This document shows positions 1 through 10,480 of a stretch of 64,000 nt of DNA, piece by piece. The stretch lies in contig OZ025671.1 of the NCBI GenBank assembly GCA_964019335.1, positions 310,001 through 374,000 of the forward strand. The letters run 5' to 3'. The number at the start of each line of letters is the position of its first letter. Positions within the stretch are counted from its first letter, which is position 1. The position numbers and the translations under genes were made by a program. Under the pieces are notes generated by a model. It was not told the DNA's origin. It ran no database searches and worked only from the letters and a program-made list of their open reading frames with translations. Origin of the DNA: Diplonema japonicum. Taxonomy: Eukaryota > Euglenozoa > Diplonemea > Diplonemida > Diplonemidae.

Positions 1-3000
1 CAGACACTTCTGCACGCAACTCAGAAGCTTCATCTTTTGAAAGACACTGCTGTGCGCTGTGCATGTCATACTTCGGCGAAGCAGGAGGTGACGGAGGTAT
101 CCGCGGTGGTGGCTCAGCAAGTTTTGCATCCACTCTTGCAAGTGCCTGATCAGCTGCACGCAACATGCTTAAAACATCAGCGTTGTCATCAGAGGGAACG
201 AAGGGTGTGAGCGGTATAGCGGGGGAGGGTGTTCTAGGTGCTTCAGCCTCGCTAGCACATGGGGAAGCACGTCCACAAGACGAAGCTGTGCATTCCGACG
301 GCGGCTGTGTGCATGCAGACTCGACCGTTCGGAAACGAGGAAGCGGAGATTGAATAGCTGTCTTTCTTGACAAGATAGCTGCATCAAGTGACTTGTTCGG
401 GACTCTTGCGGTGTCGCGTGCTGCTTTTCTCCATGACGCCGATTCCTCCCCTGTGATGTTTTCCCATTGCATCTTCTCCTCCAGGGAGGTTTCGTTTCGC
501 AGATAGGCTTCGTCACTCGTCACGGTGTTGAGCTGCTTGTTGGTTTCACGCATCAGCCCGACCCCCAGCCACCGGCCCATCTCAAACCATTTGTCATCCT
601 CGTCATCTTCGATCTTCTCACGGATTGTCTCCTCCAGCGACATAATTGCCTTTCTGCAGTCCTCTTCCGAACCGAGTCTCTCACTGAGCATTTTCCTTGT
701 GCCGAACAGCTCATTGGTCATCAGGATCTCTAAATCATAGCGAGCGTCGTCTTCCTCTGCTTGTATGGTTTTCCTGTCTGCTGTCTCCTCGTGGGCAAAG
801 TCCTGCCTCTCCTGAGCACGTGCTGATTTCGCATCCTCAATCTTTCTTCTTATTTTCATTTTACTAGAAGCAGCAGCGGTCACAAGAACATTGTGCTCCT
901 CCATCTGCTTCTTTAGAAGCGCGTCCCGTCCTGGCGTCTCTTCCTTCATCAGTTGGTACCTAGCTGTTTGCTTCCATGTCAAGGCAACCCACTGTGCTTC
1001 TTCGTCGTCTTTGAGCTTCATGCGCACTCTTGTCTCTCCTCTCTCAACATCTCTTCTGGCCTTCAAAACAAGAACATGCTTCTTCTCCTCTTGCACTCGG
1101 CTGCTTAAAGCCATCCGTGCCGCCTCTTGCAGTCTCTCCACCTCCTTCCTAGCGACATCTTCGTCTTTCTCTGTTGTCCTGCATGCTGCCCTGAGGCGCA
1201 GTATCCTCTCCTTGTAGCGTGCCTCGCACTGCACCCTGCTGACCTCGTCCATCTTCACCAGCGGCTCAGCATTCATTTGCTCTTCGCGCATGATTTGCAC
1301 TCTGTCCATCTCTTCCTCTTTCACGAGCATTGCCAGAGCCGATTTGAACTGCTCTTTCATCTCCTCTTGGTACAGGAGGAGGGGGCTGTTATCTTCTGTG
1401 ATTCGAATGGTGCCTGTGATCTTGCCGCTCACTTTGATACCACCACGACCTAGGAAGCCTGTGAAAGACACGGGCTTGCCTACGTTCGCAACGGCATCCG
1501 ACAGCATGACACGTGTTGTCCCGATTAGCTCGTCCTTGTCGCGAAGCGAGAGTAACAAATACTGCCGTGCAAGATTCTCTGCAGAATGGGTTATTGGATC
1601 CATCACTGCAAAGGCGCCGCCGTGGTACTCAGCACCTTCAGGACGCAGCTCAGGGCTTCGTGCGGAAGGCATTTCTGCAAACGGGGCCCATGCTGAGATG
1701 TGGGCCTTGAGTGACAGTTTCTTAATATCGTAGGAAACGACGCATTTGTCCACCATGACAGCCCGCTTGGCGCATGGCCTTGAGAACGCTTCGCAGAAGA
1801 GCAGCTGCGTGTCGAACTTGAACGCAGCACACGTTGCAGGCATCCCCGCTACGTCGTGTGCAGCGTAGTTCGTAGGCCGCATGTCGTATAAAGGCAATGA
1901 CTTCCACATCACGCGTTGCTCCAGCGACGCATGCTGCAGCTCGTTGCTCAACGTTAGGTCCCCTTCGTTGAAGCCGTCCAATATGTTTCCCACAGCCACT
2001 TCCTTCGCAAGTCTGTCACTCCCCCTCGGCAGTGCGCTCAAAGTGGTCCACTGGTCGGGTGTTGTGGCACCCTTAAACCCGTGCCCCAGGCCACCCAAAA
2101 TAAATACATGGTGGTACCTATGAAGCATATCCCCATGAGCCCCTGCATCTGCCTTCTCCAACAGTAATCTTAAGACTTCGTTCCGTGCAGCAGTGGACTC
2201 CTCGCTGGCCCCCTCTGCAATGTTCTTGAGAGACGTAGCAACGAAGCACATAGGCGATTCCCTGAGGCTGAAAGACATCGTCACCATGTCGGTGATAACG
2301 GACTGCGACTTGGTAAGGAGCTTTCTTGCTTTAAAGGTGCGTGTATGACATCCTGCCCAGGCTTGGATGTTAGAGATGGCAGCCACTATGGACCGCTTGG
2401 CGTAGACCATGATGATGACGGACTTTTTGTTGCTGCTCTGTTCGGTGCTGAGAAGAGGTATATAGTTGGCTTTGAGCTTTTCGGTGATAATGCTGCCGTA
2501 CTTTTCGTAATCTTTATCTTTCTTGGTTTCCTTATCGTACGTCACGCCTACCACGCTGAGGACGACCAGCTCTGCACTGCCAGGTGAGAGCCATTGAGAC
2601 GTGTCGTCGTCGACGGTGAGTTGCGAGTCAGTAACGTCAATGGTCCCTACCCACACCGAGCTCCCCGTAGTGGGGGTCGGCGAAACGAACAGTCGTGTCT
2701 CGCCCGACATGCGCTGCACTTCTCCAGGTGCCCCGTGTACAATGGGTACTTCGGTGCTCCCTGAAATGCCGACTGTGCAAGGCTTCCTCGAAGAAAGGCA
2801 CATGTATGGACACCACAGCAGGTCCATGCGCATCCCCTTGGCACACTCGTAAAATCGCTGCCTCTCTTGAGCGCTCAGGAACTCCAAGTCATGTTCATGG
2901 CCTGTTCTTGTACAGCGGAGATGAAGCCGCTTTGTCTCCAGTAGATCGAGTTGTATTTTAATCAAATCAGAGTGCTGGTGAGACTTCGTGGTGGGGTCGG

Positions 3001-3712
3001 TTATCTGTTGGATGGCGTCTGTGGCGGACTGGCTGTAGGCAGGTCTGTAAATGTGGCGGGAGAGGAGGTCGACGACCCATAGCCTGGTCTCACGGCGTGC
3101 GAGGGAACCCACAACCTTCCGCTGGTTGGGGGACACTTTGGCGACACGAAAGACGCAGCGGAACCATTTGGCCATGCCTATGTACATGATGTTGAGGTCG
3201 TGCTCCAGGTCGAGGATCATGAGGCGCTTGATACGCAGTGCTCTGCGGCCGAAGGGGGGGCCGAAGTCCACGACCACACGGTTGTCAGGGCGATCGTCGT
3301 CCACCACCACACCTCGCTTGCCGTTCAGGCCAGCGACCTGTGTGAGACCGTGTGCTTGAACAGATGTGCCCGTACTGTATTTGTATAACTCAGAGATGGA
3401 ATCTTCAGAGGGTGGCGGCGGGTTTCCCTCAGACGCACCAGCCTCCGTATCGGCCTCGGTCTCCTCTTCCTCATCTTCTTCGTCGTACTCATCGCCCGCA
3501 ATTTCACTCTCAGCCACTGTGATGCTCTCAGACCTCCCTGAAACTGTAGACTTGATGCTCCCCTTTCGTTGCGCCCAGCTTTCTTTCCCTGCACTGACAT
3601 TGGACATGTTCAAGAGGCTGTCATCAGGCCTTCTGCTGTTGATAGTGTTGTGTAACTTCGACACTTTGTTAAGCAACCCGCTGAAGCCCCCTTTCCGCAC
3701 AGGCTCCGCCAT
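1..3712 (-). CDS. Inositol polyphosphate 5-phosphatase-like (IPPc) pseudoenzyme with C2-like domain and coiled coil, partial at 3' end
   Basis: The frame starts at the ATG at 3710-3712 and is still open at position 1, giving about 1,237 residues so far. Seen: a low-complexity acidic N-terminus (to about residue 90), a PH-like stretch near 190-300, then an IPPc-like region of about 350-650. That region keeps the landmark order of the family: WVGT at residue 354, a CFVATS segment near 490 and HHVFILGGLGHGF near 535. A C2-like beta domain follows (about 660-775, ending GKITGTIRI), then a highly charged coiled coil (about 780-1115) and a Pro/Ser-rich region. In active family members these landmarks read WxGTWNV, CSHFAAG and FWxGDxNxR, so the catalytic Asn, His and Asp are missing. 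I infer a non-catalytic inositide-binding or scaffold protein. The IPPc relationship rests on motif order and spacing. No intron was needed. Confidence 0.62.
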   Translation of the reverse strand, partial: MAEPVRKGGFSGLLNKVSKLHNTINSRRPDDSLLNMSNVSAGKESWAQRKGSIKSTVSGRSESITVAESEIAGDEYDEEDEEEETEADTEAGASEGNPPPPSEDSISELYKYSTGTSVQAHGLTQVAGLNGKRGVVVDDDRPDNRVVVDFGPPFGRRALRIKRLMILDLEHDLNIMYIGMAKWFRCVFRVAKVSPNQRKVVGSLARRETRLWVVDLLSRHIYRPAYSQSATDAIQQITDPTTKSHQHSDLIKIQLDLLETKRLHLRCTRTGHEHDLEFLSAQERQRFYECAKGMRMDLLWCPYMCLSSRKPCTVGISGSTEVPIVHGAPGEVQRMSGETRLFVSPTPTTGSSVWVGTIDVTDSQLTVDDDTSQWLSPGSAELVVLSVVGVTYDKETKKDKDYEKYGSIITEKLKANYIPLLSTEQSSNKKSVIIMVYAKRSIVAAISNIQAWAGCHTRTFKARKLLTKSQSVITDMVTMSFSLRESPMCFVATSLKNIAEGASEESTAARNEVLRLLLEKADAGAHGDMLHRYHHVFILGGLGHGFKGATTPDQWTTLSALPRGSDRLAKEVAVGNILDGFNEGDLTLSNELQHASLEQRVMWKSLPLYDMRPTNYAAHDVAGMPATCAAFKFDTQLLFCEAFSRPCAKRAVMVDKCVVSYDIKKLSLKAHISAWAPFAEMPSARSPELRPEGAEYHGGAFAVMDPITHSAENLARQYLLLSLRDKDELIGTTRVMLSDAVANVGKPVSFTGFLGRGGIKVSGKITGTIRITEDNSPLLLYQEEMKEQFKSALAMLVKEEEMDRVQIMREEQMNAEPLVKMDEVSRVQCEARYKERILRLRAACRTTEKDEDVARKEVERLQEAARMALSSRVQEEKKHVLVLKARRDVERGETRVRMKLKDDEEAQWVALTWKQTARYQLMKEETPGRDALLKKQMEEHNVLVTAAASSKMKIRRKIEDAKSARAQERQDFAHEETADRKTIQAEEDDARYDLEILMTNELFGTRKMLSERLGSEEDCRKAIMSLEETIREKIEDDEDDKWFEMGRWLGVGLMRETNKQLNTVTSDEAYLRNETSLEEKMQWENITGEESASWRKAARDTARVPNKSLDAAILSRKTAIQSPLPRFRTVESACTQPPSECTASSCGRASPCASEAEAPRTPSPAIPLTPFVPSDDNADVLSMLRAADQALARVDAKLAEPPPRIPPSPPASPKYDMHSAQQCLSKDEASELRAEVS

Positions 3713-3726
3713 GGTTTTCCACCACT

Positions 3727-3772
3727 CTGGGGGAGAAATTGTCGCGAGAAAAATAAGAAGCAGGAGAAAAAA
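3727..3772 (-). promoter_or_regulatory. Candidate trans-splice acceptor with polypyrimidine tract
   Basis: On the minus strand a T/C-rich run (TTTTTTTTTCTCCTGCTTC..., then TTTCTCCCCCAG) ends in AG 14 bases before the ATG of the IPPc-like gene. This is the arrangement expected for spliced-leader addition. A cis-intron to an unseen 5' exon would look the same. Confidence 0.4.
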
Positions 3773-3899
3773 AAATCGAGATAGGTGGAATAACCACATT
3801 TTAACCTGAAGCTACATTTTCTTCCAGTTCGTCGATGGCTTCCCGCAACCACTCGGGGCTGGACAACCCGATACTGTTAGATGTCTGTGGAATTTGTTT

Positions 3900-5382
3900 T
3901 TAATATAACCCCCACCATACCTCGAGCATGAGCTTAACATCTTCTTCGGTCTTTTTGGGTACATTCTGCTGGAGGGACATTAGGGCGCAAGTAGAAACGT
4001 CGTTGGGTGACTCAGCGACAGTAAGGAGGCTGCGGGACACGGCCGCGAGAGTAGCGTCGGGTTCTTGAGAAATAACAGATAAGAACACAGCGAGAGAGGG
4101 TGTGTGTCCGCTGGTCAAGTCGCAAAGATGAGCCTGCACAGTGGGATGTTGGAGCTTGCTGGTGGCGAAATTGCTGCCAGTAGCAGTGCAGATGATGCCC
4201 AACGTGAGGACGTCGTCGAAGGTGGGCTCTCTGTCTGGAGCCTGTTCTATGAAGCGTGCAAAGGCCTTTTTGCCAGGAATCTCGGGTGAAAGTAGTTTTT
4301 CGTTGCATCCCAGTATCCTCGACAGGCGTGCGAGGTAGCGGTCTGCCCACCCCACGCTGCCACGCGGTACGAAGTTAAAGAGGTCTGAAACAAGGGACAA
4401 CCCCGCAAGAACCCACATCCTGTTCAACGGCATAACAGGTACATCTGAGAGCGACGCCCCCAGAAGGATTGCTGCGCACATTCCTACACGAGTTTCGTTG
4501 CACATCTGCTTCAGCCGTGCCTCCCTTCCTAGTACACACATTGCGTCGTAACACATGAGCTCGGCCATCCACACATGTGTCTGCATTGCTCCGCAGCATT
4601 CTGCAAACCTCTTTGCAATCAGAAGCGCCGCCTGCCCCTCAGCTTCCGTGGGGCTCTGCAAAATTAAATACCCGTGCACTACATTCAACAGGTCGCCAAG
4701 CACCTCGCTGGCTTCGTTGGTGTGCTCTATGAGACCGGCTGCAATGGGGATCGCTCTTTCCGGGATGTCATCCTGTTGTTTAAAAGAAAAGAAAAAATAC
4801 ACAGAGGATGATAGCGCTTTGGTACACACCGAGACGAAGAGTGCTTGCAAGACGTCCAGCAGCTCATCATATGTGGGGCAGCTCCGGGAGATGATGCGCA
4901 CGCATTTCGCGAGGGACTCGTTACGGTCGCACTGGAGGGGATTTCAAAAAAAAAAAAAAAAGACTTTCCCTCCATACCACATTCAGCAGGAGCTCGTGCA
5001 GGGTGCAGGCCTCGTTGATTGGATCTTCTTTTATTTCTGTCGTTCCCTCGTTCTTCGACTTCGGCAAGAATGACCTCACCTTCGCTACTTTCTTCGGAGG
5101 CCCGTACTCCGGGATGAGGGCCGCTCCAGCTGTGTCCGCCATATGCTTCCGTTTTGTTGGTTTCGCTGACACCGCAACCGGTTCATGTTGTTCGTGGGTG
5201 TGCTCTACTTCGTGTTGCTTGACACTTGACCCATTGCTCCTGATCACCAGCCTCTCCGCGCTGCCCGTCTCTCCCAACTCGTTCAAAAATTCTGATATTG
5301 CGTCAAGTGTCTTTGTCTCTATTACCTTCAGTCTTTCTATTCTCTCCAGTTGCTTTGCGACTTTTTCCAAAGCTTCGTTCAT
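3900..5382 (-). CDS. Unrecognised helical protein, 459 aa, three exons
   Basis: Exons are 4978-5382, 4830-4931 and 3900-4772. The 46-nt intron (4932-4977, GTATGG...CCTCCAG) is required to keep the frame. The 57-nt intron (4773-4829, GTGTGT...AACAACAG) contains no stop and is a multiple of three, so retention would add 19 residues rich in Phe/Ser. Removing it joins ALFVS to DDIPERAI smoothly. The first in-frame ATG is at 5382; a longer reading would need a GTG. Residues 1-60 look like a short coiled coil. A Lys/Pro-rich linker (about 75-120) follows, then about 320 residues of amphipathic helices resembling an ARM/HEAT or similar alpha-solenoid. I do not recognise a family. The gene lies 187 bases upstream of the IPPc-like gene on the same strand. 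Confidence 0.7.
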
Positions 5383-6192
5383 ATTTTCCTTTCCCCCCTC
5401 TCCCGCTCCCTCTCTCTTCTGAGTTGCCACTTTACCTTATTTTCAAAACAGTCATCGGGTCCTTTGTAGTATTTATGAGGATTACTTGCCTATTTCTAAG
5501 AGTCCGTGCGAAGGATCCTGACTAGTGCAGACTCAGTAGAACCGAAGATCAACGCAATCACGACGGAAGACCAGCTACTTAGCATCATTACGAACTAAAG
5601 AGTACATGCTCAAGACACGGTACTCGATCGCGATATGAAGCTGTGCGTAGGATAGGGGACGCTACCATGGAAGAAACACCAACGCAAAGAACGTTAGTGT
5701 ACAGCCTGTGACCACCGAGCTACCTGGCCACACAGTCCGGGGAACAGCTGCCCTGCCCTTGCAAAGCCTGCGCCAAAGGCGACAAAACGTGGAACGGACA
5801 CGCCATAGGGCTCTGCAAGAACCTGAAGAACATAACCGAGAAGGACTGCAAGAAAGGTTCACAAGAGGCAGAAAGTACAGAGGCTGTGATGACATCGAGG
5901 AAGCCATCAGCAGGCCGGGTCGTGCGGGATTTAAGAATCTTTCTATATGTGGGCTTTGAAAATGTGCCTGTGGCCTTTGTTTAAGTCCCCTTCTTTACAA
6001 TATGTGCTACATGAAAAAGAGAGGAAAAAAAAAAGGGGGGGGGAACGCGGAAACAAAACGCAAAAAATCCGATTTGTTAGCATGAGTTGAGAAATGGGGG
6101 GAGGAAATGTAACGAACCCCCCGGCGCCGCAATTCTCTTATTCTCTTCTTTTTTTGTTTTCTTTGCTTTAACAACTATTGTCTTTGCAAAAG

Positions 6193-6241
<49 letters not shown>

Positions 6242-6467
6242 ACATTTAAAAACAAAAAGTAGTGGCAACTCGTTGGTTCATCCCTCTTCTGATTCTCTTC
6301 TCGTAGTTAAAGGGGATTCATATTGTTTTGGGTGTTTAAGGAAAAATCGAGTCTTCCCTTCTCTTTCGAAGCCCCCCCCCCAAAAAAAAGAAACAAAATA
6401 CACTAGAAAAGAAAGGCAAGAAAAAGAAAGAAGGAAAAGATTCTTCTTTCTCACTTGTATAATCCTT
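5383..6467. other. Intergenic gap with decayed plus-strand coding-like stretch and poly-A tract
   Basis: Bases 5480-5985 are compositionally like coding DNA. On the plus strand they contain short readable pieces, including ESVRRILTSADSVEPKINA and, after an in-frame TGA, a Cys/Lys-rich piece (CPCKACAKGDK...LCKNLKN). No single frame is open throughout and no family is recognised. Bases 6193-6238 are a run of 46 A. The rest is low complexity. Confidence 0.4.
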
Positions 6468-7212
6468 CTATAGTTCTTTAAGCCCTTCCCCAGTACTACC
6501 AGTGTCTTCTTCTTCTGCCTCAGCTTGCGTAGCTCGCTCTTTTGCGACAGCCTCAAAGGCAGTGTTCCGTAAGTCGTTCTTGGTGACGCCAATAATTCGG
6601 GGATCAACCCCTACAAGCTTGAGGAACCGCTTGAGTTCTTTTACCTATTTCGTTTTCTATTTTTTTTATTTTTTTTTTTTCGCTCCCTCCCTCCCCACTC
6701 TGAGCACACACCGAGTAGCTTTGTATCTCCTCCTCTGTAGGGATATATTTTGTTGGTTTTTTTTTCTTCTCGCCCGCTTCTGCGGGGCCTTTCTTTCTTT
6801 TACACTCATCGCTGCAAAGCACAGACAGCGGGAGATCGTTATGCCGCGACACTGCTGACAGCAACGAGACTGCTTTCAACCGATACTTTTCCTGCAACCT
6901 AACACACAACTTTGTCAGCATCTTTATGTCGCCCGGCCCAAACTCGGGCACCCCTGGCCCCCCACAGGGTGCTTCCCGTGTATAAATAATAGTGTTTATC
7001 TCCCCACACCACCCATCGACTGCTAACCCCGCCTTTTCAGCTGGACTGTACTGCTTGAAGCCACCCCCGTATCGCCTCACCTTTGGGTTCAGCTTTTTGT
7101 AATCCATCCGGAGCTTCGCATGCAACCACATGCACCCATCGCAGGTCTTGCCCCGATCCCACGCTTCGTTTGCCGATATTATAAACAGCGGCAAGAGGAT
7201 TATAGGGTGCAT
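6468..7212 (-). CDS. Small secreted/ER cysteine-containing protein with SAP-like C-terminus (canopy/MANF-like), 225 aa
   Basis: Exons are 6712-7212 and 6468-6644. The 67-nt intron (6645-6711, GTGTGT...GAAATAG) joins SYS to VKELKRFLKLVG in phase 0. The ATG at 7212 gives a hydrophobic signal peptide (MHPIILLPLFIISANEA). The mature part has Cys residues in the pattern CDGC, WCGE, APCGG, KLCV and LCSDEC. Paired cysteines followed by helices resemble the saposin-like domain of canopy proteins. A Lys-rich linker leads to a helix-turn-helix segment (SVKELKRFLK...RIIGVTKNDLR) like the SAP-type C-terminal domain of MANF/ARMET. The chain ends LKEL, which is close to an ER-retention signal but does not match its consensus. 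An ER-luminal folding helper is plausible. Family membership is inferred from layout, not clear identity. Confidence 0.6.
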
Positions 7213-7226
7213 TGTGCACACCCTAC

Positions 7227-7250
7227 CTGTGGTATGGTAAGTGCAAGTTT
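7227..7250 (-). promoter_or_regulatory. Candidate trans-splice acceptor
   Basis: On the minus strand CTTGCACTTACCATACCACAG ends in AG at 7227-7228, 14 bases before the ATG at 7212. It is preceded by a long T-run (7251-7258). Confidence 0.35.
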
Positions 7251-7391
7251 AAAAAAAAACGGGAGTAAACTTCTTAAAAGCATGATACACATGGTGTTCT
7301 ATACAGAAACGGGGGGGGGGGGGGGGGGCGAAGGGGGGAAAAGAAATCGTACAAATAAAGAGAAATAAAAAAAAGAAATCTAATACTCATT

Positions 7392-8734
7392 TTAACACGT
7401 GACACCTCCACCAGGGAGGAGCTGCGGGGGCCACGCGGTGCCTGTGTGTGGTTGTTGGTGAGTTCTCGGAGGAGACAGGTTGTTGTACTGTGGACGGGGG
7501 TCGAAGGGAGGCTGTGTCGGGATCTTGGCTTGCTGTAAGACACTGTTTGCCGCTTGTTGGAGGAGCTGGTGTTCGTGTTCCAGACCGGCAAGTTGTTTGT
7601 CCTTTTCAAGCACCTGCGCCTGAGCAGTCTTCAAGTCCTTCTGCAACATTTGTATTGTGTTCTGTGCATTTTGTAGCTCTCTCCGCAGTGCCGCCGCTTC
7701 TGCCATGTTCCTGTCCCTGTCGTCGAGGGACCCTGCAAGCTCGTTCCGGAGCATCTGCGTTGCAGAGTTCGCGTCCTTCAACTGCAGCAGGACCGTTTCA
7801 TGCAACTCTTGTTCCACCTTTGTCCGCACTACTTCATAAAGCCTGGCCTCGATGATGGGCTCCAGCTCCCTCTCTACCTCTGCTCGGACCCTGTCCCTTG
7901 CTTTCTGCACCTCTGCCCGCATCGTGTCACACATCCTCGCGAACTCCCTTTGAAGCTCGTCCTTCACCTCCCCTGTAATCCTGTGTGTCAGCTCCCTCTC
8001 GATCTCTTCCCTCAGATCTGGTTCCATCATTTGTCTCAGCTCCCTCCTTGCCCTGTCTTCTAACGATTGCACGAACCTCCTGTTGTCCATATCCATCTGT
8101 GCCTCTTTCCGTCTTTGTTTTTCTTCGTTCTCCATCAGCTGTCTTTCCGCCCTGTCCTCCAGATCTGAAAGCCTCTGTTGCTGCTCATCGAGGATCGCTT
8201 CCTTTGTTTTGATGTTTCGCAGCTCCTCCTCTCGTCTCTTCTCCCAGTCGCGCTCCCTGTCCTCCCAGTCGTCGAGAAGCTTTCGTTTCAGTTTCAGTAC
8301 CTCGTCCTCGCCTGCCATAAGTTGCTGCTTCCTCAGGGTTTCTAAGGTTTCGGACTCTGCTTGGAGCATGCGTACGCGTCTGTCGGCGTCTCTGAGACGC
8401 TCTTCCGCTTGCCGCACACTCCAGTCGGGGACGTGCTGGATGGGTATGAGGTGTGTGCCGCTTTCTGTTTGCTTGTGCTTGTAATTCTCATCAACGTCTC
8501 TCTCAGTCTCGGTGATGAGCTGTGACCGTGCCTTCAAAGTGCCCAGCATCCCGAGGGGATCCCTGTGGTGTCAGCCAAGTTATCGAACACATACCTCTTA
8601 GGCGAAATCCTCCCAAATTCCATCCCTGATTGCGGTGCAGGCGTGCTTGGCGGGCCTAAATACCTTGGTGTGCTGTTCAACCCCGTGCTCGGCATACCCC
8701 CCCTTCTTGGGGGGGACATCTGCTTTATCTCCAT
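7392..8734 (-). CDS. Coiled-coil protein, 436 aa, with a 32-nt intron
   Basis: Exons are 8595-8734 and 7392-8562. Each of the two frames on its own would stop or lack a start. Removing 8563-8594 (GTATGTG...CACCACAG, 32 nt) joins RISPKR to DPLGMLGTLK. The ATG is at 8734. Seen: a Pro/Ser-rich N-terminus of about 45 residues, then almost continuous charged heptad sequence from about residue 95 to 400 (for example the EEIERELTHRI and QAQVLEKDKQLAGLEHE regions), and a Pro/Gln-rich tail ending LLPGGGVTC. No enzymatic motif is present. A cytoskeletal or flagellar structural role is possible but not shown by the sequence. Confidence 0.75.
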
Positions 8735-9199
8735 CGCCCTCCTCCCCCCTGTATAGTTTTTGCTCAGGAAAACAAGAAGGTAAACAAATAATGTTGTTTG
8801 TTGTTAGAACACACGCGGGCATTGAGGGCACGTCGCTCGACTCGAATATTATGGGGGAAAATAATGGGGGGTGAGCGACCCTGCAAATATGCCGTGATAA
8901 ACAAGTAAAGAGGGTGAAGTGATAGGTTATGCATCTTAGACTTTCTTCCAAAAAAAAAAGTTCACTATGACAGGAAACGACGTGGTTAGCAACGGTACAC
9001 CGCCGTGGCGTGCCTAAAAGAAAAAGAAGAAAAAAAAAAAAAACCGTCTATCTCTCAATGCATAGCGGCAACCAGGGGTGGAAGGGTCTCTAGTGCGCTA
9101 GGGTAAAAATACATAAAAGAAATAAAAAGAAGGCCCAAGGTTAGTGAGCCACGGCTACTACTTACTTGCCCAACATTTCTTCAAAAAGAAAACACAAAA
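8735..9199. other. Intergenic, no gene seen
   Basis: There are short A-rich runs (for example 9031-9043) and unremarkable sequence between the coiled-coil gene and the transporter gene. No reading frame or RNA fold stands out. Confidence 0.5.
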
Positions 9200-10399
9200 T
9201 CATAAAAACCCGGTGGTTAAGTTTTCAGCGGCACTTCCGCTCGAGACAAAATCATCGTCGTTAAGGAGACTGATGTTGATGACGAGACCAATGGGAAGGG
9301 TGATGAGGACAAGCACCTGCTGCATGAAGGCGATTTCGGACACCTCTTGGATGAGGTAATCAGCTTTGGATGCTACTATAGAAATATTAGCGGCCATAGG
9401 GGATAAAGCAGCAAGGAGGAGAACAACCTGCATCGCCTTGCTGACGAGGAGCCCCCAGTGTGCAGCTGCGTAAATAATAAGAGAGAGAATCGTACCAAGG
9501 AAGATCAGTTTGATCAACGCTAAAAGCACTACGGCGCGGAGGGTGATCTGCGACCGTTTACCTTCACCAGCTCGCTTCCCGTACACCATACTGGCGCCCA
9601 TTGAGATGACACACAACGGCGGTGCTGTGGCGCCCACATAATCGAGCGTTTCCCAGATGAAAGATTCTACAAATAAATCCCGCAAAGGCGGTATCAGCCC
9701 TACAGCAATGCTCGCCATGATGGAGAGTGTGATGTTGTTCGTCACTGGGTGGTTCCACCCACGCACGTACCAAGGGCGCGGCTCTGGTATGGGTTCGGGG
9801 TTCTTTTCAATATCTTCTTCCCTCTCGCCGGGTCGCAGGAGCTCCACACCCGAGGACGCAAGCTCACCTTCAAGTAGCTCTCGTTCCTCTTTTTGCTTCA
9901 TCGCCATCAACATTGTGTACCCCACAGACCACAGCAACAACAGTGAAAAACATCCTGATAAATACGAATAAGCAGCGCCTTCTTCTTTCGCGCCTTTCAA
10001 CCACGGCAGCTCGTCGCACAGGGCGTAGTACACAGGCACAGGGATTGCCACCACGTTGGGGAAGGTGAAGCAAATAGCGTACAGCGCTGTGAACTTCTTC
10101 GGTGCTAACGACTGAAACACATATGGCACTGCAACCCCCAACAAGATGCTCACAACGGAGCTCACCAACGTCAGCAATGGCAGGATCCACAGCTCGGACA
10201 TCGCGTCGAGCGTCACCGCTTTTGTGCAGGCAGCGATCACTAGACAAGGTATCAAGAACTCCCCGAGAATTTGATTCACTCCCTTCCACACCTCCAGGCT
10301 TGTTACTTTGTACTTAGCCAAGTACACCCCTGCTCCAAGCATGAACAACACTCTGGCGGTGGCTATACATGCTGCCTTGATGCCCACCCACAGATTCAT
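9200..10399 (-). CDS. Auxin efflux carrier (AEC/PIN-like) family membrane transporter, 399 aa
   Basis: A single exon runs from the ATG at 10399 to the stop at 9200. The protein has about ten hydrophobic segments in two groups of five, split by a hydrophilic loop (about residues 170-220, rich in Glu/Pro). This is the standard layout of Mem_trans-family carriers. Family-like segments include the N-terminal GVYLAKY...LIPCLV stretch, FTFPNVVAIPVP near residue 115 (the Asn-Pro/Asn-Val bend in helix 4) and the conserved C-terminal half with GASMVYGK and ALSPMAANISIVA. Outside plants the family exports organic anions or indole-like compounds at the plasma membrane or ER; the substrate here cannot be read from sequence. 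It lies beside a bestrophin-type channel gene, and both are membrane transport proteins. Confidence 0.88.
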   Translation of the reverse strand: MNLWVGIKAACIATARVLFMLGAGVYLAKYKVTSLEVWKGVNQILGEFLIPCLVIAACTKAVTLDAMSELWILPLLTLVSSVVSILLGVAVPYVFQSLAPKKFTALYAICFTFPNVVAIPVPVYYALCDELPWLKGAKEEGAAYSYLSGCFSLLLLWSVGYTMLMAMKQKEERELLEGELASSGVELLRPGEREEDIEKNPEPIPEPRPWYVRGWNHPVTNNITLSIMASIAVGLIPPLRDLFVESFIWETLDYVGATAPPLCVISMGASMVYGKRAGEGKRSQITLRAVVLLALIKLIFLGTILSLIIYAAAHWGLLVSKAMQVVLLLAALSPMAANISIVASKADYLIQEVSEIAFMQQVLVLITLPIGLVINISLLNDDDFVSSGSAAENLTTGFL

Positions 10400-10480
10400 C
10401 GTGTAAGCCTAGTGAATATTGAGAGAAGATAATAAGTATTAAAACAAGAAGTCTCAGAACATGGCGTGGTGGAAACCACG

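Noticed and set aside
5383-5430. GTG start at 5430 for the 459-residue protein
   Set aside because: Eukaryotic initiation at GTG is not supported and an in-frame ATG at 5382 follows directly.
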